From: Draconibacterium orientale
GTDB lineage: Bacteria; Bacteroidota; Bacteroidia; Bacteroidales; UBA1556
Length of the DNA: 35,030 bases
NCBI GenBank assembly: GCA_020718275.1
Contig: DYSI01000019.1
Span: 1-35,030 of the forward strand
Direction: 5' to 3'
Below, piece by piece: positions 6,807 through 16,659 of this stretch (positions are counted from its first letter, which is position 1; each line of letters starts with the position of its first letter). Made by a program: the position numbers and the translations under genes. The notes beneath the pieces were generated by a model. It was given only the letters and a program-made list of their open reading frames with translations. It did no database searches and had not been told where the DNA came from.

Positions 6807-8363
6807 ATGGAAAACATCGACATTCAATTAATTGATTGGTCGCGGGCACAATTTGCGCTAACGGCTATGTATCATTGGCTATTTGTGCCATTAACCTTAG
6901 GGATTACTTTCATGATAGCCATCATGGAGACCATTTATGTAAAGACCGGCAATCCTGAATGGAAAAAAATCACCAAATTTTGGATGAAAGTCTTCGGGAT
7001 AAATTTTGCCATTGGCGTTGCCACCGGCTTGATATTAGAGTTTGAATTTGGCACCAATTGGTCAAACTATTCGTGGTTTGTGGGCGACATTTTCGGAGCA
7101 CCCTTGGCAATTGAAGGAATTATGGCTTTCTTTATGGAATCTACCTTTATTGCGGTCATGTTTTTCGGATGGAATAAAGTGAGCAAAGGCTTTCACTTGG
7201 CTTCTTCTTGGTTGGTAGCTATTGGCGGTAACCTTTCTGCCCTATGGATTTTGGTGGCCAATGGCTGGATGCAAAATCCTGTTGGAATGCGTTTTAACCC
7301 AGATACCGCACGAAATGAAATGATAAATTTCTGGGACGTTCTATTCAATCCAGCAGCCATTAACAAATTTCTGCACACCATTTTCTCGTCCTTTATTTTA
7401 TCAGCGGCCTTTATTATTGGTATTAGCGCTATCTATTTAATTCGTAATCGGGAACGTATTTTTGCCCGAAAAAGCATTCTATTGGGAAGCATTTTCGGCG
7501 TTTTATTCACCGTGATGACTATAGCCACAGGCGATGAATCAGCCCGCGAGGTGGCCAATTCGCAACCGATGAAATTAGCTGCCATGGAGGGTTTATACTA
7601 TGGAACCTCCGAAGCTCCACTTGTAGCTTTCGGTATTCTAAAAGATGCAGGCACCACAGAAACACCTCATTTAAAAGAGTTTATGATCGAACTAAAAATA
7701 CCTAACCTATTATCCTACATGGCCTTTCTGAAGAAAGATGCCTTTGTTCCTGGCGTACATGATTTGGTACATGGCAATGATGAACACCAGATAATGAGTT
7801 ATTCCGAAAGAATTGCGCGCGGTAATATAGCCCGGCAAGCCCTCGAAGATTTTAAAATTGCTAAGAAAACAAAGAATGTGGTGCTAGAGGAAGAATTGCG
7901 AGCCAAATTTCAAGACCCAGATTTTATAAATGATTACTTTAAACACTTTGGATACAGCTACTTCAAAAACCCACATGCCATTGTTCCGAACGTGCCACTC
8001 ACATTCTATTCCTTTCACACCATGGTAGGGATAGGATTTGTATTAATGCTCATATTTGTTTGGGCTTTGTGGCTTAGCCTTAAAGATAAATTACAAAATA
8101 AATGGTTTCTGCGTTTGGCAATCATTGGAATGCCGATGGCTTATATCGCAAGTGAAGCCGGCTGGATGGTTGCTGAATTTGGTCGTCAACCCTGGGTAAT
8201 TCAGGATTTAATGCCTACCCACACCGCCATTTCAAATATTTCATCGGGGATGGTGATTACTACTTTTTGGCTTTTTGCAATTGCCTTCACTGGCCTCTTG
8301 ATCGCTGAAATTAAAATTATGACTAAACAAATTAAAATTGGACCTAAAATAGAGGAGGAATAG
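6807..8363 (+). CDS. cydA: Cytochrome bd ubiquinol oxidase subunit I
   Basis: The catalytic subunit of the bd-type quinol oxidase, 518 residues with about nine membrane helices. It binds hemes b558, b595 and d, oxidises quinol and reduces oxygen without pumping protons. The N-terminal SRAQFALTAMYHWLFVPLTLG contains the heme b595/d axial His. LEFEFGTNWSNYSWFVGDIFGAPLAIEG carries the conserved acidic residues of the proton path. A second axial His is in NKFLHTIFSSF and the Met ligand of b558 lies in the helix beginning GIGFVLMLIF. The periplasmic Q-loop lies between, and SEAGWMVAEFGRQPWV is the C-terminal signature. The high-affinity oxidase supports microaerobic growth and oxygen protection. 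Confidence 0.97.
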   Translation: MENIDIQLIDWSRAQFALTAMYHWLFVPLTLGITFMIAIMETIYVKTGNPEWKKITKFWMKVFGINFAIGVATGLILEFEFGTNWSNYSWFVGDIFGAPLAIEGIMAFFMESTFIAVMFFGWNKVSKGFHLASSWLVAIGGNLSALWILVANGWMQNPVGMRFNPDTARNEMINFWDVLFNPAAINKFLHTIFSSFILSAAFIIGISAIYLIRNRERIFARKSILLGSIFGVLFTVMTIATGDESAREVANSQPMKLAAMEGLYYGTSEAPLVAFGILKDAGTTETPHLKEFMIELKIPNLLSYMAFLKKDAFVPGVHDLVHGNDEHQIMSYSERIARGNIARQALEDFKIAKKTKNVVLEEELRAKFQDPDFINDYFKHFGYSYFKNPHAIVPNVPLTFYSFHTMVGIGFVLMLIFVWALWLSLKDKLQNKWFLRLAIIGMPMAYIASEAGWMVAEFGRQPWVIQDLMPTHTAISNISSGMVITTFWLFAIAFTGLLIAEIKIMTKQIKIGPKIEEE

Positions 8364-8365
8364 CT

Positions 8366-9514
8366 ATGTTTGAAAATATGCAATACGAAACATTACAGCA
8401 ATATTGGTTTTTTATCATTGCCCTTTTGGGGGCGCTCTTGGTTTTCCTACTTTTTGTTCAAGGAGGCCAAATGCTGATTTATACTTTGGGTAAAACGCCA
8501 AAAGAGAGAACCATTTTGGTAAATTTATTTGGTCGTAAATGGGAGTTCACTTTCAGCACCTTAGTTACTTTTGGCGGCGCCTTCTTTGCGTCCTTTCCAC
8601 TCTTCTACTCTACGAGTTTTGGCGGTGCTTATTGGGTTTGGATGATTATTTTATTGGCTTTTGTGATACAAGCGGTCTCCTACGAATATCGCTCAAAACC
8701 GAACAATTTCTTTGGGGCTAAGGTTTTTGAAGTGTTTCTTTGGATTAATGGTTTTGTGGCTACGCTATTCTTAGGTACCGCCGTTGCTACCTTTTTTACC
8801 GGATCTCCTTTCCACATCAACAATATGAATAATTCGTTTTGGGATAGCCCTTTTCATGGTTTGGAATTAGCGCTTCAGCTTTTTCGCTACGAAGTTTGGG
8901 TTAACCTGAGCCTTGGATTGGGCGTGTTTTTCCTTTCTAAAGTCTTAGCGGTACTTTATATTATGAATTCTGTGGAAGATGATGCTATTATCAGCAGAAT
9001 CCCTAAATCCTTGCTAATTAATGCGGTTGGGTTTTTGGTATTCTTCCTCTTCTTCTTAGCCAACGTTTTATTAATGCCAGGCTACGCGATCGATCCTAAT
9101 ACCCAAATGGTCTCTTTAGTGGATTATAAGTATTTTCACAATCTTTTGGAGATGCCTATCAACACCGCATTTTTCCTGCTTGGCGTGGTACTGGTATTGT
9201 GGGGAATAGGAACTGCCTACATCAAAAAAGCCAATAATGCGATTTGGTTTGCCGGAATTGGTACTGTACTGACTGTTTTAACCCTTTTCCTATTGGCTGG
9301 CTTTAACCATACGGCTTATTATCCTAGTTATACCAACCTTCAATCGTCGCTTACCATTTATAACAGTTCGTCAAGTGAATATACTTTGATTGCCATGAGC
9401 TATGTTTCCCTATTGGTTCCTTTCGTACTAGCCTATATTTGGTATGCATGGAAGGCCATTAATGGCAGCAAAATCTCTCAAAAAGAGTTGGATGAAGAGT
9501 CACATGTTTATTAA
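8366..9514 (+). CDS. cydB: Cytochrome bd ubiquinol oxidase subunit II
   Basis: Subunit II of the bd oxidase, 382 residues with eight or nine predicted membrane helices. The N-terminal half shows YWFFIIALLGALLVFLLFVQGGQML, the CydB opening that packs against CydA, followed by FGRKWEFTFSTLVTFGGAFFASFPLFYSTSFGGAYWVWM, a typical conserved block. It starts two bases after the cydA stop codon, so it is expressed in a strictly coupled operon. The C-terminus (WKAINGSKISQKELDEESHVY) is cytoplasmic and charged. A 33-codon ORF begins 18 bases further on. Confidence 0.95.
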   Translation: MFENMQYETLQQYWFFIIALLGALLVFLLFVQGGQMLIYTLGKTPKERTILVNLFGRKWEFTFSTLVTFGGAFFASFPLFYSTSFGGAYWVWMIILLAFVIQAVSYEYRSKPNNFFGAKVFEVFLWINGFVATLFLGTAVATFFTGSPFHINNMNNSFWDSPFHGLELALQLFRYEVWVNLSLGLGVFFLSKVLAVLYIMNSVEDDAIISRIPKSLLINAVGFLVFFLFFLANVLLMPGYAIDPNTQMVSLVDYKYFHNLLEMPINTAFFLLGVVLVLWGIGTAYIKKANNAIWFAGIGTVLTVLTLFLLAGFNHTAYYPSYTNLQSSLTIYNSSSSEYTLIAMSYVSLLVPFVLAYIWYAWKAINGSKISQKELDEESHVY

Positions 9515-9532
9515 TTATCTAAATTTAGAACG

Positions 9533-9634
9533 ATGTATTTAAGAGAAATAATCTGGCTTTTTACTTGGCCAATCAGCATTTATGTTTCTTACCTTTTGAT
9601 TCGCTATGCCATCAAAAAAATTGAGAAAATCTAA
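9533..9634 (+). CDS. Candidate 33-residue membrane peptide after cydB (CydX-like position)
   Basis: This ORF is too short for the supplied track. It runs from ATG to TAA as MYLREIIWLFTWPISIYV... and ends ...AIKKIEKI. It encodes one hydrophobic helix (about residues 7-26) followed by a lysine-rich tail, giving an N-out/C-in or peripheral arrangement by the positive-inside rule. The start is 18 bases after the cydB stop. Proteobacterial bd oxidases need a single-helix subunit (CydX; CydS and CydH elsewhere) encoded next to cydAB. The position and topology here are the same, but there is no evident sequence similarity to CydX, so the assignment is an inference from context. Confidence 0.6.
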   Translation: MYLREIIWLFTWPISIYVSYLLIRYAIKKIEKI

Positions 9635-9676
9635 TCGGAAACGTTTTTTGCCAGCAAATTGAAGAAAGCTAGCCGT

Positions 9677-10687
9677 TTATAATCCCTCGGTACAATTTCT
9701 ACATATCTCAATCTGACTACGGTCGGTTAAGATTTGCTGCCTAAACGCTCGGTAATCAGCACTTTGCTGAATACTTTTATAGGAAGTATTGCGAAGGTTT
9801 CCAAATTGGTGACTGGCATCCTTATCAAAGCAACAAGGCACTACGTTTCCGTCCCAAGTAATGACATTGCCCGACCACGAACGATAACAGCGGTTGGGCA
9901 ATGCGCTTTTAATACGGAATTTGCCATCTTGGTATTCCTGGTATCGGGAATATTTCAGCAAGCCAGGCATCAATGGATTGCCATTTTCAAACTCGTATAA
10001 TTGCGCCGTTTTTATACTCACTTTGTTAACACCCATTTGTTTTCCTAATTTTTTAATTTCCTCCACTTGATGCTCATTATGTTTGAAAACAATAAATTGA
10101 AGTTCAATAAAAGGAGAAGCTGAGTGATGTAACTTTTTCAATCGCACTAGATTTTGCAGATTTTCCACCACAGTGTCAAAATTACCCCCTTGACGATAGG
10201 TCGCATAGGTTTCCTGATCAGTACCATCAAGGGAAATAATCAATCGATCGAGTCCTGAATCCAGCACTTCCAATATCTTTTGCTCAGTCAAAAAATGCGC
10301 ATTAGTGGAAGTGCCTACCAATAAGTTTTGATGCTTAAGCATTTTTACAAAGGAAAGAAATTGAGGATGCAGCAAAGGCTCCCCTTGAAAATAAAAGGTG
10401 ACATAAAAGAGGTATTTCCCTAATTCATCGATAATGCGTTGCAAGGTTTGAGTCTCCAATTTACCTGTTGCACGACTAAACTGCCGCAAGCCAGAGGGAC
10501 ACTCAGGGCAATGTAAATTACAAGAAGTGGTTGGCTCGATAGAAATACTGGAGGGCATTCCCCAATGCAAATTTCTGTGTAAAATAATGCTGAGATAATA
10601 TGAGCTACTGAGCTTAAGGATGTTAAGCAGGCGAGCAAAACTAAGAAGTTTGAGAATGCGAGGGATCCAAAAGCGTAAATTATTCAT
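9677..10687 (-). CDS. Radical SAM protein with SPASM-type C-terminal domain
   Basis: A protein of 336 residues. The radical SAM cluster motif C-x3-C-x2-C is in TTSCNLHCPECPSGL (residues about 55-62) and binds a [4Fe-4S] cluster with S-adenosylmethionine. Barrel strands include FYFQGEPLLHP (the GGEP-like motif) and LIISLDGTDQETYATYR. The C-terminal part has Cys residues in PNRCYRSWSGNVITWDGNVVPCC and EICRNC, matching a SPASM/Twitch auxiliary cluster region. The substrate is unknown; relatives modify peptides or small molecules. It begins three bases after the AI-2E permease stop, so both are likely on one transcript. Confidence 0.87.
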   Translation of the reverse strand: MNNLRFWIPRILKLLSFARLLNILKLSSSYYLSIILHRNLHWGMPSSISIEPTTSCNLHCPECPSGLRQFSRATGKLETQTLQRIIDELGKYLFYVTFYFQGEPLLHPQFLSFVKMLKHQNLLVGTSTNAHFLTEQKILEVLDSGLDRLIISLDGTDQETYATYRQGGNFDTVVENLQNLVRLKKLHHSASPFIELQFIVFKHNEHQVEEIKKLGKQMGVNKVSIKTAQLYEFENGNPLMPGLLKYSRYQEYQDGKFRIKSALPNRCYRSWSGNVITWDGNVVPCCFDKDASHQFGNLRNTSYKSIQQSADYRAFRQQILTDRSQIEICRNCTEGL

Positions 10688-10690
10688 CCA

Positions 10691-11782
10691 TTAAACCTCT
10701 CTCATCGATCTTTTCACAAAACTATGGTCGCTCAGAAATTCCTTAACCACAATGCGAATAATTGTATAAATGGGAATCGCGACGATCATTCCAAGTGCTC
10801 CACCTAGCGTGCCCCCAACAATAATTACAATAAATATTTCCAGAGGATGCGCATTGACGCTATTGGAATAAATTATCGGTTGCAGCAAAAAATTATCAAT
10901 CATGTTTGAAACAGCAATGACGCCAACCATGGCCCCCATCATTAACAGGGTATGGTCTAGCCCCAAATGAAGATTGGTGATGGACACTAAAACACTCGCA
11001 CTAAGCATGGCAATGAGCGGTCCCAGATAGGGGATTACATTCAATAGTCCACCCAAAAAACCTATTAAAAGCGCATTTTTAACGCCTAACAATAACCCTC
11101 CAACCGAGATTAAGATCATCATAGCCGTCACCTCAACCATAATACCGATAAAATATCGGCTGAGTGATTTCTTTATTTTTAAAAGTATTAATTCTGTTTT
11201 CCGCTTATTATTTTCAGGCACAAAAAGAAAAACAATATTGCGAAACAAATCATCATCCTTAATAAAGAAAAAGGACATGAAGAAAATCGAGCCAAAGCAA
11301 ATAAAGAAGCTCCCCATTACAGAAATGGCGGCGCTAAATACGCTTTCGACCTGTATTTTAGTCACAAAATCCGTAAGATACAAGGTAATTCGCGTTTCCA
11401 ACTCTTTTTCGGAACTCAGAATTCCCCAATTGATGAGCTCGTTTTCGATATTTATGAGCAAATTGCCAGCTTCTTGGCCCAGCAAATTAAAATCAACCGA
11501 CCCTAAATCAGTAGCTTGCGCGTTGAGAACAGGAATTAAGATGGCAACCAATCCAAGCATTAATACCAGAATTAGCAAAAGAGTAATTGCCGCATTCACA
11601 CTAGCAGGTAGATGGCGCTTTTTAATAGAAATTTTACTCAATAAAGTCATAACAGGTTGTGCAACAACACCTATCATAGAGGCAATAATCAGGTAAACTA
11701 CTATTGCGGTGAAGAAATAGACAAAGGCTAGAATTAAAATCCAACCAAGCAGGCGAAAGGTTTTGTGCTGATCCCAAGTCAT
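10691..11782 (-). CDS. AI-2E family transporter (PF01594 permease)
   Basis: A membrane protein of 363 residues with about eight hydrophobic segments. The N-terminal helices are followed by a large soluble loop (about residues 95-155, ending in a helix with LYLTDFVTKIQ), then FGSIFFMSFFFIKDDDLF, and a C-terminal half with LLIGFLGGLLNVIPYLGPLIAM and VVGGTLGGALGMIVAIPIYTI, all signatures of the AI-2E/TqsA/PerM family. Members include Na+/H+ antiporters and proposed signal exporters, so substrate and direction are not predictable here. The family name does not imply autoinducer-2 transport. It is the first gene of a two-gene unit with the radical SAM gene. Confidence 0.88.
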   Translation of the reverse strand: MTWDQHKTFRLLGWILILAFVYFFTAIVVYLIIASMIGVVAQPVMTLLSKISIKKRHLPASVNAAITLLLILVLMLGLVAILIPVLNAQATDLGSVDFNLLGQEAGNLLINIENELINWGILSSEKELETRITLYLTDFVTKIQVESVFSAAISVMGSFFICFGSIFFMSFFFIKDDDLFRNIVFLFVPENNKRKTELILLKIKKSLSRYFIGIMVEVTAMMILISVGGLLLGVKNALLIGFLGGLLNVIPYLGPLIAMLSASVLVSITNLHLGLDHTLLMMGAMVGVIAVSNMIDNFLLQPIIYSNSVNAHPLEIFIVIIVGGTLGGALGMIVAIPIYTIIRIVVKEFLSDHSFVKRSMREV

Positions 11783-11899
11783 TGTAAATAATTTTTTACA
11801 AAGTAAATGAAATATGGTAAACTACCACCGAATAATCTTCAAAAATTCATCTTCGGGATTTGAGTTCCTAAGATTATCGAAGTCAAAAAAGAAATTGCT

Positions 11900-11907
11900 T
11901 AGTTTTG
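11900..11907 (+). promoter_or_regulatory. Candidate -7 box for MFS transporter
   Basis: TAGTTTTG matches TAnnTTTG and lies 51 bases before the GTG start of the MFS gene. No -33 TTTG at normal spacing was found. Confidence 0.4.
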
Positions 11908-11958
11908 TATTGAAGGTCGGTGCAGAAGAATGATTAACAAATTAAAAATTTTAGACAG

Positions 11959-13137
11959 GTGAAATACATTACACAAACGATTTGGATATTATCGATGGTA
12001 AGTTTACTCACCGATGCAGCGAGTGAAATGCTATACCCAATTATGCCAATTTACCTACAAACCATAGGTTTTTCGGTGGTACTGATTGGCATACTCGAAG
12101 GATTTGCGGAGGCAACAGCAGGACTTAGCAAGGGATATTTTGGGAAACGGTCTGACCTATCGGGCAAGCGTGTACCCTTTGTGCAAATAGGCTATTCGCT
12201 GAGCGCCCTTTCAAAACCCATGATGGGACTCTTCGGATTTCCGCTGTGGATATTTTTTGCCCGCAGCATGGATCGTTTTGGGAAAGGCATCCGCACAGGT
12301 GCACGAGACGCCCTTTTGTCGGATGAATCGAGTCCACAAACCAAAGCCAAAGTATTTGGTTTTCATCGCTCCATGGATACTTTGGGTGCCGTCATTGGGC
12401 CAAGTTTAGCCTTGGCTTATCTATATTTTTTTCCAAGCGATTACCATACTTTGTTTTTCATAGCCTTTGTGCCCGGTTTATTAGCTATTATCAGTTCACT
12501 TTTGCTCAAAGACAAGAAAAAAGAAATTCGTAAATCCGAGAAACACCCCACTTCTTTTTTCTCTTTTTTGAAATATTGGAAAACGAGCCCAATAGCCTAT
12601 CGTAAATTAGCCACTGGTTTACTGCTTTTTACCCTTTTCAATAGTTCAGATTTCTTTCTCCTACTACAAGCAAAACAAGCTGGGCTAAACGATTCCATGG
12701 TTATTGGAACCTATATTTTTTATAACCTCGTGTACGCAATATTTGCATTTCCATTGGGTGTGATGGCAGACCGCTTGGGTTTGAAAAGCGTCTTTATTTT
12801 CGGCCTTTTACTCTTTTCAATCGTATATTTTGGGATGTCGACCAATGTGAATCTGTATCTATTTTACTTTTTGTTTTTCCTATACGGAATATTTGCGGCA
12901 GCAACTGAAGGCGTTTCCAAAGCCTGGATAAGCAATATTAGCGATAAGAAAGAAACGGGCACCGCCATCGGCACTTATTCGGCCCTGCAAAGCATTGCGA
13001 GCATGTTAGCAAGTTCGCTCACTGGTTTTATCTGGTTTCAGTTTGGAGCGCGTACGGCCTTCCTTATCACTGCTATTGCCACGCTGGTCATTATTGGCTA
13101 CTTTTTGAGCGTTCCAAATCCAAAAGCTAAGGAATAG
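11959..13137 (+). CDS. Major facilitator superfamily transporter
   Basis: A protein of 392 residues with about twelve predicted membrane helices, starting at GTG. The N-terminal SLLTDAASEMLYPIMPIYLQTIGFS, with an Asp in helix 1, and the loop GYFGKRSDLSGKR (variant of MFS motif A between helices 2 and 3) place it in a subgroup of uncharacterised drug/metabolite MFS carriers. The second half repeats the pattern with FPLGVMADRLGLK. KGIRTGARDALLSDESSP is a conserved cytoplasmic segment of this subgroup. The substrate is not predictable. It stands alone, divergent from the AI-2E gene and convergent with mfd. Confidence 0.86.
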   Translation: MKYITQTIWILSMVSLLTDAASEMLYPIMPIYLQTIGFSVVLIGILEGFAEATAGLSKGYFGKRSDLSGKRVPFVQIGYSLSALSKPMMGLFGFPLWIFFARSMDRFGKGIRTGARDALLSDESSPQTKAKVFGFHRSMDTLGAVIGPSLALAYLYFFPSDYHTLFFIAFVPGLLAIISSLLLKDKKKEIRKSEKHPTSFFSFLKYWKTSPIAYRKLATGLLLFTLFNSSDFFLLLQAKQAGLNDSMVIGTYIFYNLVYAIFAFPLGVMADRLGLKSVFIFGLLLFSIVYFGMSTNVNLYLFYFLFFLYGIFAAATEGVSKAWISNISDKKETGTAIGTYSALQSIASMLASSLTGFIWFQFGARTAFLITAIATLVIIGYFLSVPNPKAKE

Positions 13138-13271
13138 GATTCAGTATAAATCCTGCATAGGGCGTTTTTTTTAATTCGTTTTTTCAACCGTAAACGCTAT
13201 TGAATTACAAAGTAATAGTAGTTACCCAAAACAGAGGCTGCATATCAAGTAAATAGCGTATATTCAGCTAG

Positions 13272-16200
13272 TTAACTTTGTGGAAATACCCATTGATTCA
13301 GATTAGATAATTTATCGAGCGCATGACCTAATGAACTCAGATTTCCAAAATTGAGCGTCAGTTTACCATTAATTTCCTTTACCGCAAGGGCGGCAGGATG
13401 CAATTGGATATAACTGATAATTTTGCCAAAAGTATCGCTGGAATAATAGGACGAATCTTGCTGATACACGAGGTACGCAATCATCTTCTGATTTTTAATC
13501 ACGACCTTTTCAAAACCAAGTTGTTGAGCTGTCCAACGTAGGCGAATGCTATCCATCAAACCCATAACAGGAGCGGGAATAGCGCCAAATCGATCGCTAA
13601 TTTCCTCTTCAAAAAGGGCCAATTCCTCCTCACTTTTGCAAGCATCCAATTTTTTGTAAAGCACCAATCGCTCAGCCGTTTGTTCGACATAATAGTCGGG
13701 GATTAGCAATTCGAGATCCGATTCGAAGCGGCTATCCGACACAAAGTATTTTTGTTTGCGGGCGTTTTCTTCCTTAAAAACATCTTTAAACTCATTTTCT
13801 TTGAGTTCCTGAATCGCTTCATCCATAATTTGATGAAACATTTCGAAGCCAATTTCAGAGATAAAACCACTCTGTTCGGCACCCAAAATATTCCCAGCAC
13901 CACGAATGTCTAAATCGCGCATCGAAATATTGAATCCCGAACCCAAATCAGAAAATTCCTCAATGGCTTGCAAGCGTTTTTTAGCTTCGGGGGTAAGCAC
14001 TGATAAGGGCGGCGAAAGGAGATAGCAAAAGGCTTTTTTATTGGTACGCCCTACTCTACCACGAAGTTGATGTAAATCGCTAAGTCCGTAATTATGAGCA
14101 TCATATATTATCATTGTATTGGCATTTGGAATATCCAAACCAGATTCAACGATGGTAGTTGCAACCAAAACATCATAATCACCGGCAATAAAATCCATCA
14201 TTGTTTGCTCAAGTTTTGCCCCGTCCATTTGTCCGTGGCCAACCGCCACGCGAGCCTGTGGAACTAATTTATTAATTAAGCCAGCAATTTCGTAAATATT
14301 CTGGATTCGATTATTGATCACATACACCTGACCGCGGCGCGAAATTTCGTATTGAATTGCGTTCCGAATAATATCTTCATTAATTGGATGAAGCTCGGTT
14401 TGCACAGGATATCGATTAGGTGGTGGAGTATTAATAATGCTTAAATCACGAGCTCCCATCAGGGAAAATTGAAGTGTTCGCGGAATAGGCGTGGCGGTGA
14501 GTGTTAGTGTATCGACATTTACTTTTATATTTTTCAACTTTTCTTTGATGCTGACGCCAAATTTTTGCTCTTCGTCAACAATCAGCAGCCCTAGATCCTT
14601 GAATTCTATGTCTTTGCTTACAATGCGATGGGTACCTATTAAAATATCGATTTGTCCACTTTTCAACTTTTGCAAAGTCTCCTGTTGCTGCTTAGCCGAG
14701 CGAAATCGGTTGATATAATCCACTTTAACGGGAAAATTTTCAAGCCTACTTTTAAAAGTATTATAATGTTGCAAGGCCAAAATAGTGGTTGGAACCAGCA
14801 CCGCCACTTGCTTATTATCACTCACTGCTTTGAATGCAGCCCGAATAGCAACCTCTGTTTTGCCAAAGCCTACATCGCCACAAACCAAGCGATCCATAGG
14901 ATTACTGCTCTCCATATCCCGCTTAATATCCTCGGTAGCTTTTGATTGGTCGGGGGTGTCTTCGTAGAAAAACGAAGCTTCCAACTCGTTTTGCAAAAAG
15001 CTATCAGGCTCAAAGGCATAACCATGCACCGCTTTTCGTTTTGCATAGAGTGCTATTAAATCTTTGGCAATATCCTTAACTTTTGATTTTGTTTTTGCCT
15101 TTAACAATGACCAAGCCTTTGAACCTAATTTACTTAGCTGTGGCTCGGTTCCATCTTTGCTTACAAATTTAGAGATGCGATGCAAGGCATGAATACTCAC
15201 ATAGATAAGGTCATTGTTGAGAAAGTGCAAACGAATGGCTTCTTGCTCTTTGCCGTTATTATTAATTTTTTCTAAACCTCCAAAGCGTGCAATTCCATGG
15301 TCAACATGGGTGACAAAGTCGCCAGGCTGCAAATTATAAATCTCTTTGAGGGTAATCGCTTCCTTATTACTAAAACGCTCTTTGATATGAAAACGATGGT
15401 ATCGGTCGAAAATCTGATGGTCGGTATAACAAGCAATATTCAATTCATTATCAATAAAACCACTTTCGAGGCTAACTAAAACAGGCTCCCAATCAATACT
15501 TTGGCTCATTTTAGAAACATCTTTAAAAATACTACTAATGCGTTTTATCTGATTCTCTTGATCAACCATGATAAAATTGCGAATGCCTTTGTCGGTATTT
15601 TGCCGCAAATTCTCAACTACCAGTTCAAAACTTTTGTGAAATAGTGGCTGCGGACTCAACATAAATTGAAAAGATTCGGCGCTTGGAAATAGCGTGGAAT
15701 GATCCGCTATCTCGATAGTATTATGACGATCTAATGCGTTCTTAAGCAAAGCTGAATCGCAAAACAACTCATTAGGATGCAATGGCTTGACTCCATTTTT
15801 AAGCGTATTGAAAATTTCCTTAGCTTTATCGAAGGCTTGATCCACCACTTGAAAGATATAGTCAAAATTCTTAGCCCAAATTTGTGAATCTGGGGGCATA
15901 AAAGTGAGCATGTCCGTTCTTTTTTCCAAGATGCCACGATCCTGAACATTTGGAATAATTTGAATTTTTTTATGATGTTCGATTGAGCGTTGAGTGCTAG
16001 GATCGAAGCTACGAATACTTTCCACCTCGTCGCCAAAAAATTCAATCCGATAAGGAAAATCGTTGGAGAAAGAGAATACATCAATTAAACCCCCGCGGTA
16101 TGAAAACTGGCCTGGCTCAACCACAAAATCAACCATCGAAAAACCATATTCTTGCAATAATTCGACAATAAAATCAAGGTTCACTTCTTCGCCTTGACTT

Positions 16201-16655
16201 AGTTTTAAGGTATTTTTGCTGACATAAGCCTTGGAAATGATTTTTTCGCTCAGCGCTTCAGGAAAACTCACAATCATCATATTCTTGCTACCACCACCGA
16301 TTCGCTTAATTACCTCCGTGCGATGCAGTAAATTATTATTGTCGATATGAGTCAAATCGTAGGCTCTACGATATGCAGTAGGGAAGAAAAGCACTTTCTT
16401 TTGCGCTAATTTCTTACCACTTTCGCCTATCAATTGCTCAAGATCATTCATAAAGTAAGCAGCTTGCTCCTTATCAGGCAATATAAAAAGGGAGATTCCA
16501 GGCTCAGCTTGATGCAGATTGTAGGCTAATAAAGCGCTAAAAGAACCTACTGCACCCTTCACAAGTGCATGTTTGTTTGGCTGCGCAATGTATTCTATAA
16601 AGCGCCTTTGAGTAGCACTTTGGGCAAAGAATTGGGAAAACTCATTAATATTCAT
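13272..16655 (-). CDS. mfd: Transcription-repair coupling factor
   Basis: Mfd, 1127 residues, the expected length. It displaces RNA polymerase stalled at lesions and recruits UvrA. Domain order: an N-terminal UvrB-like module (about 1-350) with GGLIDVFSFSNDFPYRIEFFGDEVESIR; the RNA-polymerase-interacting CarD-like domain at about 430-500 (LQPGDFVTHVDHGIARFGGL); then the RecG-like helicase with Walker A GDVGFGKTEVAIRAA (about 590), DEEQKFGV (about 693), TATPIPRTL, and motif VI in HQLRGRVGRTNKKAF; then the C-terminal TRCF domain (DYYVEQTAERLVLYKKLD). All motifs are intact. The minus-strand box TAATTTTG (16667-16660) sits just before the start codon. Confidence 0.97.
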   Translation of the reverse strand: MNINEFSQFFAQSATQRRFIEYIAQPNKHALVKGAVGSFSALLAYNLHQAEPGISLFILPDKEQAAYFMNDLEQLIGESGKKLAQKKVLFFPTAYRRAYDLTHIDNNNLLHRTEVIKRIGGGSKNMMIVSFPEALSEKIISKAYVSKNTLKLSQGEEVNLDFIVELLQEYGFSMVDFVVEPGQFSYRGGLIDVFSFSNDFPYRIEFFGDEVESIRSFDPSTQRSIEHHKKIQIIPNVQDRGILEKRTDMLTFMPPDSQIWAKNFDYIFQVVDQAFDKAKEIFNTLKNGVKPLHPNELFCDSALLKNALDRHNTIEIADHSTLFPSAESFQFMLSPQPLFHKSFELVVENLRQNTDKGIRNFIMVDQENQIKRISSIFKDVSKMSQSIDWEPVLVSLESGFIDNELNIACYTDHQIFDRYHRFHIKERFSNKEAITLKEIYNLQPGDFVTHVDHGIARFGGLEKINNNGKEQEAIRLHFLNNDLIYVSIHALHRISKFVSKDGTEPQLSKLGSKAWSLLKAKTKSKVKDIAKDLIALYAKRKAVHGYAFEPDSFLQNELEASFFYEDTPDQSKATEDIKRDMESSNPMDRLVCGDVGFGKTEVAIRAAFKAVSDNKQVAVLVPTTILALQHYNTFKSRLENFPVKVDYINRFRSAKQQQETLQKLKSGQIDILIGTHRIVSKDIEFKDLGLLIVDEEQKFGVSIKEKLKNIKVNVDTLTLTATPIPRTLQFSLMGARDLSIINTPPPNRYPVQTELHPINEDIIRNAIQYEISRRGQVYVINNRIQNIYEIAGLINKLVPQARVAVGHGQMDGAKLEQTMMDFIAGDYDVLVATTIVESGLDIPNANTMIIYDAHNYGLSDLHQLRGRVGRTNKKAFCYLLSPPLSVLTPEAKKRLQAIEEFSDLGSGFNISMRDLDIRGAGNILGAEQSGFISEIGFEMFHQIMDEAIQELKENEFKDVFKEENARKQKYFVSDSRFESDLELLIPDYYVEQTAERLVLYKKLDACKSEEELALFEEEISDRFGAIPAPVMGLMDSIRLRWTAQQLGFEKVVIKNQKMIAYLVYQQDSSYYSSDTFGKIISYIQLHPAALAVKEINGKLTLNFGNLSSLGHALDKLSNLNQWVFPQS

Positions 16656-16659
16656 TGGG

